Below are positions 35,374-48,959 of a DNA stretch of 64,000 nucleotides, one piece after another. A program made the translations under genes and the position numbers. The notes beneath the pieces are model-generated. The model had not been told where the DNA came from and made no database searches. It was given only the letters and a program-made list of their open reading frames with translations. The DNA is from Ulota crispa (Eukaryota > Streptophyta > Bryopsida > Orthotrichales > Orthotrichaceae), in NCBI GenBank assembly GCA_963920765.1, contig OY987249.1, positions 7,874,817-7,938,816 of the forward strand, in the 5' to 3' direction. The first letter of the stretch is position 1, and each line of letters begins with the position of its first letter.

Positions 35374-35512
35374 GAGCCTCCTTCCATGTGATGTTGGGGT
35401 TGGAACCGGTCACTAGGGACCGGTCAGATTGGAAGTCTAGTTATTTTGGACTTCTGATTTGGTCGATCATTGATGACTAATCCCAACCCCGACATCACAT
35501 GGAAGGAGGCCC
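35374..35512. mobile_element. Tourist-like MITE
   Basis: Ends GAGCCTCCTTCCATGTGATG and CATCACATGGAAGGAGGCCC, with TTA duplicated on both sides (35371-35373, 35513-35515). 139 bp. PIF/Harbinger-type by its TTA target and GRGC start. DNA at 34277-34895 and 35026-35370 is otherwise featureless except for an unpaired TTAACCCCTCATTGCC terminus at 35177. Confidence 0.75.
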
Positions 35513-35689
35513 TTAGTACTTGACATCTTTAAAATGTACCATGCTTCATTTCCTCACATTGCACTTGTTTGGCACTTTTCATCACAAATGAGGTTGCCTT
35601 ACTCCCAATAAACTTATGTGGGAGCAATATGGATAACTTTCTCTAGGTGCAAACTTGCCAAATATAGATATGAAATTAGGATTTTCGAA

Positions 35690-36911
35690 TTAACCCCTAA
35701 AGGACCATTGTTCCTTCAGGGGACAAATGGGATTTTGGGCAGGTACCTACGGCCTCAATATTTGTTTTGATTTTTTGAATCATTTTTTGAAAATAGAAAA
35801 ACACATTAGCTTTTGTGGAATATAAAATTTAATCCCATCTATGCCCAAAAGCAAAAGTTATGCCCAAATAAGCAAAAAATTGGAGAGCTCGGGCAGCCAA
35901 AAAAAAATTCTTGAATTATATATATATATATTTCATAGATTATATCTTTGTCTCCATCTAAAGCTTTGATTCATTTCATTGGGACTAGTTTTGAGAAAGT
36001 TGTCTTGTTTTTTGAGCAATTTAAGCATCTTTTTGAAAAAATAACTTATAAAGGTCATTTTTGAATGTAAGGTAGGAACACCCATAAGCATTAGTGTCCC
36101 CATAACCGTCACCTCTGAAATCTTGGAAAATTTGTGGAAGTGAATAAATGTAATGACAAGGATGTACAACATGTGAACATGAAATCTTAATAGTGGTTAT
36201 GGGTGCAATGGCAATTTGCTCTTTAAAAATTTGCAACTTATTCTCAAAGTATCCAAATAATACATTCACAAGTGCAAACTTTTTTTTTATTTTTTATCCT
36301 AATAGGGTCCTATAATTTGCTAGTTGTTTATTAAGTCATCATGTTCAAAACCCTTAGTTTGACGTTTATGGGTGCTTGTACCTTAGGTTTAACATTTTTT
36401 CAAAAATTAAATTGTTGGAAAGGGTGAAGTTTGCTTGCTAGAACAATTTGAACATTGGGATTATCGTGCTTCAATTCCATTGCATGGTTATTAACCATTT
36501 AAGTTTTTGTTCAATCTCATACCTTCTTTTATCTTTTTTTTTAAGAATGAAAATTAAGTATTTTTTGTTTTGATTTTTTCCAATGATTCCCAACTCAATT
36601 TTCCACCATAAAAAATTAGACTTCCAAACCCCATCGTTCAACAAATTTAAGTTAAAAATTTTCAAAGTCAAATAATCTAGTCATGCAAGGTGCAAAAAAG
36701 TTTGTTTTTACACTTTAAATGCAAATATCTTGCAATTTGTGTGGTCAAAGTTTTTGAATTTTTTTTACACATTCTTATACAAGTCTAGTATAAGATCCTA
36801 TGGTTAGACATGAAAAAAGACCAATTTTCAAAAGAAATTACTCTTTGCCATAGAAATGGCAATTTTGAGTGTCCTTTGACAAAATATCGGCCGCAGTCCT
36901 TTAGGGGTTAA
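35690..36911 (+). mobile_element. piggyBac-like element, 1,222 bp, with nested insertion
   Basis: TTAA 35690-35693 with CCCCTAAAGGACC to GCAGTCCTTTAGGGG-TTAA at 36908-36911. It is the same family as 16315 and 24047. It is longer because it contains a 314-bp TA-flanked element at 36070-36383. No transposase frame. Confidence 0.82.
36070..36383. mobile_element. TA-flanked MITE, AGGTAGGAACACCC family, copy 2
   Basis: Ends AGGTAGGAACACCCATAAGC and GTTTATGGGTGCTTGTACCT, TA on both sides (36068-36069, 36384-36385). It is inserted into the piggyBac-like element at 35690. The interior is shared with copies 3 and 4 (TGGCAATTTGCTC, GTATCCAAATAATACATT). Confidence 0.75.
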
Positions 36912-37096
36912 GTTAGTGTAATTCACACTAGCAAAACTAATTTTGTTTTCTTTTATTTGAGCTTGTTCATTGTTTGATAATATTACAAAAGTTACTAAAA
37001 TTGTAATAAATTTAAGCACATGCTTAGTATAATGAAAATTTGTAGCAAATAGTATGGGACAATCCAATGAGCTCACTTGGTGTAGGGGTATAACAG

Positions 37097-37262
37097 GAAA
37101 GGAGAATTTGATGGATACCTTTGAAGTTTGCAATATTTGTACAAATGTTCCTTGTATTTCATAAATTGCACAAATGTTCTTGAACTATAATTATCAAGCG
37201 TTTGTTTTGGTGTGCGCACCACTTCTTTCTCCCTTTGTGCACACATTGCTTCTTTCATGTTT
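37097..37262 (+). mobile_element. fragment of Mutator-like foldback
   Basis: GGAGAATTTGATGGATACC followed by GAAGTTTGCAATATTTGTAC, CAAGCGTTTGTTTTGGTGTG and CCCTTTGTGCACAC matches one arm of the foldbacks in the KCC introns. The other arm is missing. Confidence 0.55.
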
Positions 37263-37480
37263 TCTTACACTCTTGGCTGCAATTGCCCCCCTCATAATAT
37301 GATGACAAAGCTCTTGCACCATAGAAAAACTACGGTCAACATGCAAAGGAGCTTCCATAAGAGCAAGCATAAGGGTTAGATGTACTTGTATGGGATGTGT
37401 CACAATCAATATTGAGGTAAGAAGTGCAACAAATTGGGCAAAAAGCTACAAAGGGAGAAGGAAATGGAGTGCACAACATA

Positions 37481-37811
37481 AGGTAGGATCACCCATAAGC
37501 GTCACTGTCCCCATAACCGTCAGTGTCCCCATAATCGTCACCTTTGAAATCTTGGAAAATCTGTGGAAGTGAATAGATGTAATGACAAGGATGTACAACA
37601 TGTGAATATGAAATCTTAAAAGTGGTTATAGGTGCAATGGCAGTTTGCTCTTTCAAAATTCACAACTTATTCTCATAGTATCCAAATAATACATTTGGAA
37701 GTGCAAACTCTTTTTTTTTGGTTCTAAATAGGATTCCATAATTTGCTAATTGTTTATTAATAGCCATCATGTTCAAAACCCTTAGTTTGACGTTTATGGG
37801 TGCTCGTGCCT
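37481..37811. mobile_element. TA-flanked MITE, AGGTAGGAACACCC family, copy 3
   Basis: Ends AGGTAGGATCACCCATAAGC and GTTTATGGGTGCTCGTGCCT with TA flanks (37479-37480, 37812-37813). It contains a short duplication of the CCCCATAACCGTCA phrase near its left end. Confidence 0.75.
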
Positions 37812-37823
37812 TAACAAACGCCT

Positions 37824-38349
37824 TTAACCCTTAAATGACTGACCTTGAACTTGTGGCTCAAACCGAGGAGAGTGCATTGTTCATGGGCAGTGAACAACCT
37901 GTGGCATGTGTCCAAGAGAGATAATATTCTCCTCAAAAAATGGAAAAGTCAATAGTGTATCTTGCCCTCACAAAAACCCCTAACCGTCCAAGAGGACAAA
38001 AATCGCCCTTTCAATGCCGAAAACACACCTCGAGGATGGAAAAAGATTTTTTTTTCAAACTTTTTTTCTTGAAAGCAGAAAGAGAGATGTGCCACATCAC
38101 TGAATGTCAAAAATAGCTACTTTCAACAGCTCCATATTTTTTTAAACACCAAGTTGTATAGAGATGTACAAGGTCCCTGTTGCCCTTTTTGTAAGGGCAG
38201 GATACACTATTGACTTTTCCTTCTTTTGAGGAGAATATTATCTCTCTTGAACACATGCCACAGGCTGTTCACTGCCCATGAACAATGCACTCTTTTTGAT
38301 TTGAGCACCGGGTTGGCCACGGGTTTAGGGTTAGTCCTTTAAGGGTTAA
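37824..38349. mobile_element. piggyBac-like element with long inverted arms
   Basis: TTAA 37824-37827 (CCCTTAAATGACTGACC) to GGTTAGTCCTTTAAGGG-TTAA at 38346-38349. Unlike most copies its inverted arms extend about 150 bp (for example GAGGAGAATATTATCTCTCT). A second pair of piggyBac-like motifs (CCCCTAACCGTCC) lies inside. Confidence 0.75.
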
Positions 38350-38631
38350 ACCACAATCCAAAGATGTTTTGTGCAGGAGCATCTATACAAATATCGCAAA
38401 TTTCAAGGATATCCATCAAATTTTCCTTAACATAAATTCCTACGTGTTTTTGTTTCCCCCTGGTGGGAAAAATGGGAGGTTGAAGTTGCTCAGCTTGGGT
38501 CCACATTCTGGTATGCTCAATATCTACAGTGGAGCCAGGATATTCATGAAATTGGAATGATTGGGCTTGGGCCCCAACCCACACTTAGTTGTATAGTTTT
38601 ACGGGCCGCGCATTAGAAGGAATCCAGATTC

Positions 38632-38947
38632 TACACCAAATAGTGCGTTTAGGTTGTCCCTAATAATTTCTCGACATTTCACACTATTTAAATATTTACT
38701 ATTGCTACAGTAAATTTTAGTAATATTTAGTAATAGTTATAGTAATAAATAAATTTTAAAAGACTTGTCAACTATTACAAAGTTGTAGAAAGACAAACTA
38801 GCCATATCCAAGTTGTAGACCAAGTGAAATTTAAATATACAAAGAGTTGCATGTGCTTCCAAGTGGACAAGTGGTGGGTCATGAAGTAACTTTCCAAGGC
38901 AAGGCAACCTAATTGTTAAGGCAACCAAAATGCACTATTTGGTGTAG
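38632..38947. mobile_element. foldback MITE, CTACACCAAATAGTGC ends
   Basis: Ends CTACACCAAATAGTGCGTTT and AAAATGCACTATTTGGTGTAG; 316 bp. Internal blocks are shared with 25366 and 43780 (CCTAATTGTTAAGGCAAC, GGTCATGAAGTAACTTTCC). The superfamily is undetermined. Confidence 0.65.
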
Positions 38948-39046
38948 ACTCGGAGGTGAACTTTTTTTTGTATAGTAAATGCAAGACTTGTCTCCGTCAT
39001 TTCTCAAATATTTTCTTTCCTTTTACAAAGACAATAATAAAAACAT

Positions 39047-39417
39047 GGAATTGATATATGTACACCTAGCGTTTGTTGTATGTGTACCTGAGAATAAATT
39101 TTAGATATTTATCATCAACAAGTTGTATTTGAAAAATTTGAATCCACATTTGAATTTTAGAAACCTTGATTTTGTCTAGAACCATAAAGGAGGATACAAT
39201 TGAACAACGCCTAGCAAAAAAATTAGTTTTTTTACAAACAAGGGTAAAACTAATAATTTGCCCCAATACTAAGCTTTTTCATTGGACGTTGTTCAATTGT
39301 ATCCTCCTTTATGGTTCTCGATTAAGTTAGATTCTCTAAATCCAAATGTGAATTCAAATTTTTGAATTTCAACTTGTTGACATCTAAAACTCACCCCGTA
39401 GGTCATATATCAATTTC
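39047..39417. mobile_element. foldback element, diverged relative of 20871
   Basis: Arms GGAATTGATATATGTACAC and TCATATATCAATTTCC with matching internal blocks (GAACCATAAAGGAGGATACA and its complement). About 370 bp. Confidence 0.6.
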
Positions 39418-39796
39418 CTAAAACTATGCCCCTCTTTTGTAGTTTTTTTACTTTTTTGTGTACAAAAAACTAATGAAGTGTTTTGAAGTCAACAATAATA
39501 TAAAATTTCCAAATTTGACCTACTGTGATAACTTTCAGAGTAAAGTTTGGAAACTCTCACCGTGGAATCCTCTTGAAGGAGATCAAAGGAATCAAAGGAT
39601 GCCTAAAAGATGAAGGATGACCATGTGCAGTGCAGCATGTGCTTACTTACTAAAAAAAACTCACCACCAGATTGCTTTTAGTGCACAGCCTCCAAAGTTC
39701 AAACTGCCAATTCCAATTTACAAGACCCAAATTTAGCAGCAGTTGAGATCCATTTTTCCTTATTTCCTATACTTTCCATAATTTCCCCAACCCACC

Positions 39797-39857
39797 TAAC
39801 TGACCTGACAGACACCTGACTGACCTGACAGACACCTGACTGACCTGACTACCTGAG
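39797..39857. repeat. short 20-21-bp tandem repeat
   Basis: About 2.5 copies of ACCTGACTGACCTGACAGAC. The surrounding DNA (39418-41385) is gene-free. It includes a Q-family repeat at 40093-40305 and a weakly inverted segment, 40655-40890, with GGTTGGAAAA / TTTTCCACC arms. Confidence 0.7.
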
Positions 39858-41385
39858 TGCTTGATTTAGCAGCAGGGTCAATATTAACAATAAAGCTGGC
39901 CCATTAACTTAAATCCTTTCAAAGGACAGCTGTTCCATGTCAATCCTTTATGCTGTCTGTAAGCCGCGCTTTTCGGTAATAAGAGGCCAAAAATCCACTG
40001 CCTGAAGGCCCTCCTTCCATTGGAGAGTTATTCCAAAAAAATTGGTAACCTTGTCTTTTCGTAAACTCCTTTTGATGCCAGGGCCACACAGGAGCCGAAA
40101 ATTAATAGAAACTCAGCCGAATGAAATGTGAAAAAAAAACCAACTAAAATCTAAATCAACCGGCTAAGAACTGACTATTTTTTGAGAATTTATAATTTTA
40201 GTGTGAGTATACAGGCAATATCCAATGCATGCTCTAACAAAACCAATGGAAAGTGAAAAATTGAGGATTTTTGCCGAACCAACTCCAAATCTCCTTGCAC
40301 ACTGGGCCAAAACAACCCGTTTGGAATGGATGGTCAAGTAAATTGCATTTTTGGAAACTATTTTGCTCAAGTTATCATTTGTTGTTTTAAAAAAAAACAA
40401 CCACTTTGTTATTCAAGGGCAATAGGTTGGAGACATTGATTTGTGAACATTCAAAAATGACAGGTTTGGAGACTACCAAAAAATTAGGTGTAAATATTCA
40501 AAGAATTTACTTTTGCAGAAAGAAAGAAATATTGCCACCTATTCTTTTTCAAAACTTGGTTATATTTTGATGTGGTCTGGCCTTGAGCCAGTTGCAATGG
40601 CCGGAGTGGATCGGCCCCCCTGTTGACCTTGACTTGATTTACTGCACATAAGTGTTCGTGGGGGCAAGGTTGGAAAAACTCTAATTTTCCACCAATCAAA
40701 AGTGAAAGAGTTTAGGAAGTTATCATTAGGAGAGAGAATCTGGGTATTTTGAATTAAATTTGAGATTTAAAGACCTTAAATTACTATAGAATTCCAAAAG
40801 CAGATAAATTTAACCAACTCCAAAATAGTGGGAGATTCTTACTTTTACCTTTGTTTGTAAAAAAATATGCTTTTCCACCTTGATCTCACAATCACAAATG
40901 TGTAATAGAACAAGTCCCAAAGCCCCATTCATCTAGGTGGGGGCAAATGTGGGGGTCACTTCACTTTGGCCATTGCATAAGGGCAAGAACAAGTCCATGA
41001 AATAGTCATTCATCCCATTTTGCAGTAAATGCATTACTTGCCCAAAGAAGTTATTGAAATACTTTCTAAAGTATTGTTTTTTTGTCATGTGAACAAATTT
41101 TAAGATACATGATGACAAAACACTAATGAAGAGAGTATCTCTTCAATAGGGTTTAATTTTAAAGCAATTAGTCAAGGACATATCTAAAAGCCTACATGAA
41201 GGTCTATTCTTGCTATAATGTGGAAGGTTTTAGGTGCACTCAAATTTTCTTCCATGGCAATATGTTTCAACTTTTTTATTCCATCATCTTTTGGATTTTC
41301 CCCTTCAAATTGTTTTTTACACCAATTTATCACCTTCAAACTAGTTTCTTTGCACAAGTTTGAATCCCCTAATGTCAAAAATTGC

Positions 41386-41623
41386 TTAACCCTTGAGCAC
41401 CCGGAGTTGTTTTAGGATTTAGGAGAAAATGGGGGGTTTAATGGCCTTGAGAGCTTGGAAAATTACATCCACAAAAAGTGACCGTAAAATTTGAAAAATG
41501 ACTACCTTCTTTACTGATGGGGACCAACCACTGATGTTTTCACCGTTCAAATCAAGAGAAAAAATGAGATCAAGTTGTGGTCCCCAACAACAAGATCTCG
41601 TTGCTGGGGTGCTCACGGGTTAA
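41386..41623. mobile_element. piggyBac-like MITE, GAGCACCC subfamily
   Basis: TTAA 41386-41389 with CCCTTGAGCACCC to GGGGTGCTCACGGG-TTAA at 41620-41623; 238 bp. Both ends carry the same private GAGCACCC sequence. Confidence 0.78.
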
Positions 41624-44600
41624 TACATAGAAACCTAAAGTTCTACTTTTGTTTTCACCTTTTATAATTGATTATGATATATCCTTTGCCATATGAAGAC
41701 CTTGTACCTTTCCACTTCATCCAATTTTTGCAACAAAAGATTTATACAGAGATGAAGAAATCAAAAGTTAACATTCAAAATTGTACATGAGTAAGATTAA
41801 ATGTCACTAGCAACCTTGTATTAGGTGAATTAGACAAAAATGGACATTTTGGGACTTTTAGGTTTGGAGTGATCACCCCAAACCAAGCTACATTTTTTTT
41901 TTTTTTTTTTATAATTTTATTTTTACATGTGCTCTCACCTGAGAGGAGGAATTTGTGAGGGAAATTTTTTTAGTGGCTTAGACTGAATCTAATACTTTTG
42001 AATCTTGTTTGAGGTAACTATTTGGGTTTGAGGTGGAGTACTAAATGATACCTTTGTTTTTCCCAATTTACTTAATATGACGTTTAGCTCAATCGTATAT
42101 TATATGATCGGGTGACACCCCTCGAGTACTTTTGAACTTTTTAATTATATTGGTTAGAAGCATCAACATATTTCGAAGTGTCAAGAGCCTAAAGTAGTCT
42201 AAATATTAACATCACAATATGAGGAATTTTCTAAAGATCATTCAAAATTTGAAAATTTTGAAAGTACCAAATACAAAGTATATTCATTATAGCGTTGTAC
42301 CCAAATCTTGCGAAAATAAAAAATGTTAATATTGCACTACGGCCATCTTTTTTGCACAAGTCATCTAACGAACAGTTTGAATAATTGAGCACATTACCAT
42401 AAAATTTCTTTTACATTATGAGTTGAAGCCGTTTTGGAGCTCTACTAGGTTTCAATCCTTGCTTTCCATTGGTTCGAATTTTTAAATCAGTCCCAAACGT
42501 TTTACTTTAGAGGTCAAAGCAAAAGTTTTGAATTTTTTTATCAGTCTCATAAAACAAGAGCTGACCAGTGTTTGGGGAAAACAGGTGGTTGTGTATTATC
42601 AACTGGTCAAAATTGCAAAAAAACCAGTTGAGATTTGAGACTAATGGTTAAAAACAAGTCATTTTTCTCCAAATTATTAATGGTAGTATATTACAATAAA
42701 AATATATAAGTTTTACCAGAAATAACCGGTGCATGACTGCATGCTAGTGAAAATTGGGTTGAAAGTAGGGAATGCTAGATTTCAGCAAGTGAAGCTAAAA
42801 TTTCTCCCTAAACACTGGAGTTGACATGGTTCCAAAATCAAGACTTAAATCCGTAAAATTTGGAAGGTCAATTTGTGGAATTAAAGACATTGTTAAAATT
42901 CACATGTATGTACATATAGTCAACAACATGTGATGGGATCAAAATCTCAAGTGCTCTCCTTGGTCTCTTTCTTCATTCCTTCTCATTGAAAATTTTGAAG
43001 GTTTGTCTTTATAGCCTCAAATTTTTGCTCTTAGGACTTTTGAATACTAGGCCTTGTTCAAGGTTAATTCTAACTCTCAAATGTCAATTGTGACCCCATA
43101 GGCAACTTTCCCACATAGTCTTTGTTTGTGTAAAAACACACCTTAGTTGCTGTGGCCCTAAGCAAAAGGTCTTTCAGTTTAGTTTAATCTTGATCATTTA
43201 TTGCACGTATTGCAACATCAAATCCTTCCATGCTTGCTAGCAATGTGTGCATGAGAAGGCTTGAAGGATTGTTTGATTCTTGCTAAAGTCTTGAACACAA
43301 TTCCATGATGCTTATTTCTTCATTGTGACTAATCATGCATTCATATTTGGCCTTTGTATTTAAAAAAAAAAATTCTTTATATGATTCTTGGAGCTGGTCC
43401 GCCAGTACAAAAGTTTGATAGCCTCAATAGCCCTAAATTACTCGTTTTTATTGCACTAAGAGCATTTGCAATGGTAGATCAAACTACTGCCATAGTTTCC
43501 CATATGTTGATGAGAGGCAAAAGCCGGAGCCTTGTAGCAATGTTGCATTTTTTATTACAAAACCTTGGGACTGGCTTCCTCACTTTCAAGATTACGAAAT
43601 ATCAATTTTATGCCTTGGTGCTATTTAGCCTCACTTGTTACTTCAAACAACTCTCCCGACTTTGATGAATAGTGCCTAGTAACTGCAACAATGACAAGTG
43701 ATGTTTTGTTTGATGTCGGTTATTGTATCTCCCACACCATTGCAACTATTGCAAGGAAACAAAATTTTGAAAAATTGCAAGCTTCGGAAATGCTCTATTT
43801 GATGCCTTCAAAACCCCATTTCAACTACATTCAATGTTGCATTTAGGTTGCTTTGACAATTGGGTTATCTTACTCAAGAAAGTTATCTCATGACTCATTG
43901 TTTGGCCACTTGGAGGCATATGTAACTCTCTAAATTTTAGGATTTCACATGATTTACAACGTGAATGTAGCTAATTTGTTTTTAGGTAACATCATTGTTG
44001 GTATTAGGCCCTTGAAAATTAGTTTATTATAATAATTACTTATAAAATGTACTGCAACAACAATACATGTTTATATAGTGTAAAACATTGTGCGGGGAGA
44101 TTTTGAGCTTCATTGACAAAAATCCTACATTTCTCATTTTCAATCAAGTTTTGGTGCATGCACCTGATATTGCCTATATAATTACACTATAGTTGTAAAA
44201 TTTCCAAAAGCTTAATCAGTTTTTTTGCTGGATGATTTAGATTTCAATTGGTCTTTTCTGCATTTCACTCATTTGACTTTCTATTGTTTTTCAGCTCTCC
44301 CATACATTGGTGTAAAATGTCAAAAAATTAATGTGAGGCAGTGTGCTAGGAGATTTTGAACTTTTTCAGTTAAAAGCCTACATTTCTCGTTTTCATCCGA
44401 TTTTTTCAATGGATGCATCGACTATCCACCATACACCTACACTAGAATTGAAAATTTTCCAAAAACTTAATTGATTTTTAACCAATTTATTTAGATTTCA
44501 ATCGGGTTTTTTCACATTCCATTCGGCTGACTTTCTTTTGTTTTTCGGCTCTCCCCTGTGGGGTAATCTAAATGCAATATTCAGTTCAAAGATGCTCTCA

Positions 44601-45199
44601 CAACAAACTTCTCCGATGACCCTAGATTGGAAAACGCAATCATCAACAAACATATTGTAAAATAAAATTGTTTGTCGTTTCTCGGTTTTCCAATTTGAAG
44701 GCCAGCATGGAAGGTTGCGTAGAAGAAAGTGCAGACTGCAGAGTGCCGAGTTGCAGAACATGCTTGGTCAGAATTTTGACCTTAAATTATGGAAGCATAC
44801 ACATAACCCAAAAAAGCATTTGGTTCCTAGAAACATGTGCCTAGGGACCAAAGGGGTCCACATGGGCCCATGGGCTCATGGCCCAATTGGCAAGCACAGA
44901 GGATCTCCAACGGAAATCATCAAACATAAAAGTGACATTCTCTACGACAAGAATTCATTCCCCTAATGCTGGAATTTGTGAGCCCCACCATCATGATATT
45001 TGACTACCTTTGTTCCACCCGGCAAATTTTACTATTACACTTTACTTTTCTCCTTTTGACTTGTATGCTTTTGATCATCAACCAAGTATAGTAAAGGATT
45101 TTCAAAATTCTGGAAAATCTAATAAAAAATAAAAAATAAAATGCAAAATTACATTTTCTCATGACTGAATTCAAGAATTTTGTGCACCTTTTTAGACAT
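41624..45199. other. gene-free region; Q-family tandem copies and a foldback remnant
   Basis: At 44085-44310 and 44330-44560 two direct copies of the Q repeat lie side by side (AGGAGATTTTGAACTT and GGGAGATTTTGAGCTT mark them). 43780-44070 is a one-armed relative of the 38632 family. Several short open frames exist, none with protein-like character or splice context. Confidence 0.45.
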
Positions 45200-45585
45200 T
45201 TAACCCTTAAACGTCCAGATGGTCATTGTGCCTGCCCCTCTACAGTGCTTCATAGTGTTCTACAATGGTCTTATAGTGGTTTGGCAAGTGCATACTCTCT
45301 ATAATACTATTTTTAAAAGGTACAAAAGTCAACAATATACAAAGCCCTCATGAAAATTGCAAGAAGGGTAGCATGGGACTTATCACCATACTTATGAATC
45401 TTCTCACAATTTGGGTTACCTAAAAATATGAGTAAATTTGGTGAGGTTACTTTGTGCCTCTCAAGATGGATCATGTTTTCATGATCACTTTTGTAAGGAA
45501 ATCACATGAAAAGCAAAAAAAATCATAGCACAAAAGATTTTTTGTAGCTAGGTGACAAACATCTCCTTGGGCGTTTAAGGACTAA
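45200..45585 (+). mobile_element. piggyBac-like MITE, subfamily A
   Basis: TTAA 45200-45203 with CCCTTAAACGTCC to GGGCGTTTAAGGA followed by CTAA (mutated TTAA). 386 bp. The interior follows 15837 (AAGGGTAGCATGGGACTTATCACC). Confidence 0.7.
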
Positions 45586-47379
45586 GTATGGCGTCTCTTT
45601 GTGTTAGAAATTAAGGAAAAAAGACAAGAAACTAGCCTTGAAAGCAACTTCAAAGAATCAAAACCCTTTTGCTAAAATGGCTGGATTAAATGGTTTTCTA
45701 AGGAATTTAACTTTGCATCAAAATTGTCAAAGGACTTGAAACACCTTTAGTATTATGGAACTCATAGAGACTATAGACTTTTGGAATCTTTGAGATTGTG
45801 TAGTAGGATATTTGGGTGGTTTATTTGAATCCCAATAAAGATTGAGTGATAGTCCAAATTTCCAAAAAAAATTAGAGGTTTGCTTTAGACAATACAACTT
45901 ATAAGTACATTTAGCGATAATTTTCACAAGAGATTTGGTTTTTGTTAACCTATCATAGATCATTTATTTACAATCAGATACATGGTTCTCCTCACCAAAT
46001 TTTACTCTCTAAAAGATTAAGTTTAAAACTCTTTGTTATCTTTGTTAGGAACTTTTCATTGTGAAGAGAAGTCACAAATTCAAGCAATTTTATGATAGAG
46101 AAAGGTTTTTTTTTTCCCCAAAGTAAAGACAAACCTGTACAATATGAAACATATGAAATTTACTAATAAAAAATTGAGGTATGTGTTGTACTGTACATAC
46201 ATGGCAAAACCTAATACAAAAATCCAATAATTGTTTTGAATGGATGAAGACACAACAATTTTTGTTTGCATGAGACATTTTTGAATTCATTTGTTGTTCA
46301 AAATTTGCAATCATATAATATGACAAATAAACTCAAAGATGATTTCAACATCTAGAAAGTAGATCTAAAACCAATGAGAGGTCTAACAAAGAGTGAGGAA
46401 TTTTTCATTTGAAGAAAGCAAAGGGAAAACTTAGCATTTGCCTATAAACTTATGGAACAAAGGTTGAATACTCATAATTTTTATTTCATCATTTAACAAT
46501 ATTAGAGGATTTTTGAAATGAATTCCCAAAAAATTGTTTTTATTTATTTTTGTAGTTGTGATGCATCAAGTTTTTAACAAAGATGTCAAAAATGAAGAAG
46601 TGGATATTCATAAATTAATGCAACTAGAAAAACCCAAGAAATGATTAGCATTTGGATTGAACAAAGACATAGGTTGTGCAATCCTACTAATAAACTAATT
46701 TGAGCTTGCAATTTACTCTAATCAAAGCATAAAATTGATTTTACTACATGAATGCAAAATATTATCTTAGTTCTATTGCTAAATGATGTTCAATAAGACA
46801 AGGTGTCCAAATGAGTAAATTCTCTTAACAACTTTGATTGTGTACTAGTGAAGTCTAATACTTTAGTTACTTGTAGACAGATTTCTACCAACATCGAGTA
46901 AAATCCAAGACCATTATTTCATTATTGTATCTTAAGTTAAAGAAAGAAAAACCCAACCATGATGCAATTAATAAAAGTTTCTTATCTATTATTCAATGTC
47001 AAAATTTTTGTGTTGCACATTCTTTAATAAGAAAAATATTCAATATTTTACTTTATTCCCTAGATTATTAGAGTTGTAGATTTGTTAAAGCACTCTTTTA
47101 TATGCACGCTCAAAATTAGAAAACTGTACCATATTTCTATCATCGACCTCAACTTAAATGTCATTCTTTTTTTGAGTCTTTTTTCTAAAACTATAAATAT
47201 TGCTCAAGCTACTTGAGTACCGATCACTACCTATATATTAAAACCTAAACTTAAATCAAATTTCACATGGCTTAGCTTAATCATATCCTACAATAATCCA
47301 AAGATAAAGAAAATCTAAAGCTCATCAAAATCTAAAGGCCTCTACACATTAGATGATGTTTTTGGAGCAGCTCAATGTA
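45586..47379. other. AT-rich region without recognisable gene
   Basis: Reading frames are short and compositionally biased. No terminal repeats or tandem arrays are visible to me. Confidence 0.4.
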
Positions 47380-47853
47380 TGAAGGAAAATTTTAACAGAC
47401 ACCCATTTTTTTAAAATATTTTGATGGATTCCCTTGATTTTTTGGATTGCAAGAATATTCTTAGAGAATATAGGGGTTGGAGTAAGTTTGAGGAATGGCT
47501 TGCTTGCAGTTTTGGCAATCACATCTATTGTCAATTTTTGTCCATTTGGCATCAAATGGCGTTGGCAAGCATGCATCACAATGTTAAAGTTGGATTCTTG
47601 TGCATGCAAGTGTTAAAGGTTGCTTGTTGCACGGTAACACATGAAGTTCATGCAACTCTTGCTGCTGCACCAAGTACGCTTTATTTCATTGCCACGCATG
47701 GGTACGTTCAACTTGAGTTGTGATAAGTAAGAGTGTTTGTAGTTGTCTACTCTCCAAAACCCTCCAATGATGTTTGAGCAATTTCCAAAAATTAATGATA
47801 TCCATCAAAATATTGTAAAATATAGAGGTGTCTATTAAAAAATTTCATACATA
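47380..47853. repeat. degenerate foldback element
   Basis: Outer arms ATGAAGGAAAATTTTAACAG...ATTTTGATGG and CCATCAAAATATTGTAAAAT...TTTCATACAT are inverted. The interior shares TTGTGCATGCAAG-type blocks with 5800-6330. DNA from 47854 to 48527 shows nothing further. Confidence 0.5.
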
Positions 47854-48527
47854 AACAAGCAACTACATTACAAGTAATTTTGTCTTAAAAATATTGATTT
47901 ACTTTTTGTGTCAGATACATTCTCAAATTTCCTAAAGATAGCTCCTTTGATAGCTCCTTTGGATGCAAACCTATCCTCTTGCAATCACTCGTGCAATCAA
48001 GAACCAACAAGTTAACAATTCCTATCCACATAAGGGCTTGTACTTATAGCCTCAACTTTGTGGCTTCAAAGCACTTAGCCGTAAGAAAAACAATTCAAGT
48101 TACGCTCTTATTACATTGAATGCTTAAGGTTATTTTTGGGGCCAATTGTGCTCAAATAGTTGCATCTATTGACTGTCTCAATTTCTTGTATAAACATGCT
48201 CTAAGTACTTTGCTTCTTTGGACTTTTATATTGGATGTTCACTACGTATTTGTTGTATTTTTTTTATTGATTAGAAGACTCAAGGTGTTGAGTAGAATAA
48301 CCTTATAAATTCTGATTTTCATTTTTATTGAACGCATCCTTCTACATCTTTGTTTCTATTTCAAATGTTTCAAAAAAGCCTGAGAAGGTGATCATGAACA
48401 ATAAAAGATGATTTTCTTATTTGAGTTACTAACAAAAAATAAACGTCATAAGGGAGAAAATCATACAAAGAGACAAATAACTTCAAGGAAAGCTTCAAGG
48501 GAGAATACAATATAATCCCACATGTCA

Positions 48528-48605
48528 TTAACCCCTAAGCGCCTAGAGTTTTCAAAAAAGACAGAAATCGAGACCATTTTGGTCCGCTTGGGCTCTTAGG
48601 GGTGA
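48528..48605. mobile_element. 78-bp piggyBac-like MITE
   Basis: TTAA 48528-48531 with CCCCTAAGCGCC to GGGCTCTTAGGGG followed by TGAA (mutated TTAA). It belongs to the 78-79-bp size class seen at 10327, 12334 and 29152. Confidence 0.65.
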
Positions 48606-48959
48606 ATCCCAAGCATAAGTTTTTTAAATATCTCAAGTTTGCTAAAACACTCCTAAAAGAACCAAAATAAAATTCAGTCTTTAAATTTCAAATGCAACTG
48701 ACATTGTAGTTATCACATTTTTTTTGTAAGTACAATTTTTTTTTGGATAGAATGATTGGAATATTGAACCATGTTTGAAAATATAGAAATTCATCTCTCT
48801 CCCATCTCAAAACTATTTATTACTAGAGTGTTTCATCCCTCTCAAGTAGCACAAATAGAGAGCTTGTCTATGGCAACCAAGATACAATGTATGTAATTAG
48901 TTCCAAATGCCCATTTGGGCACTAGCTTGGTGCTCAACTAGACTTTTGGAACCAACCAT

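Noticed and set aside
43354..43665. 103-residue frame in gene-free DNA
   Set aside because: No recognisable domain, no flanking splice pattern, and composition like the surrounding AT-rich DNA.
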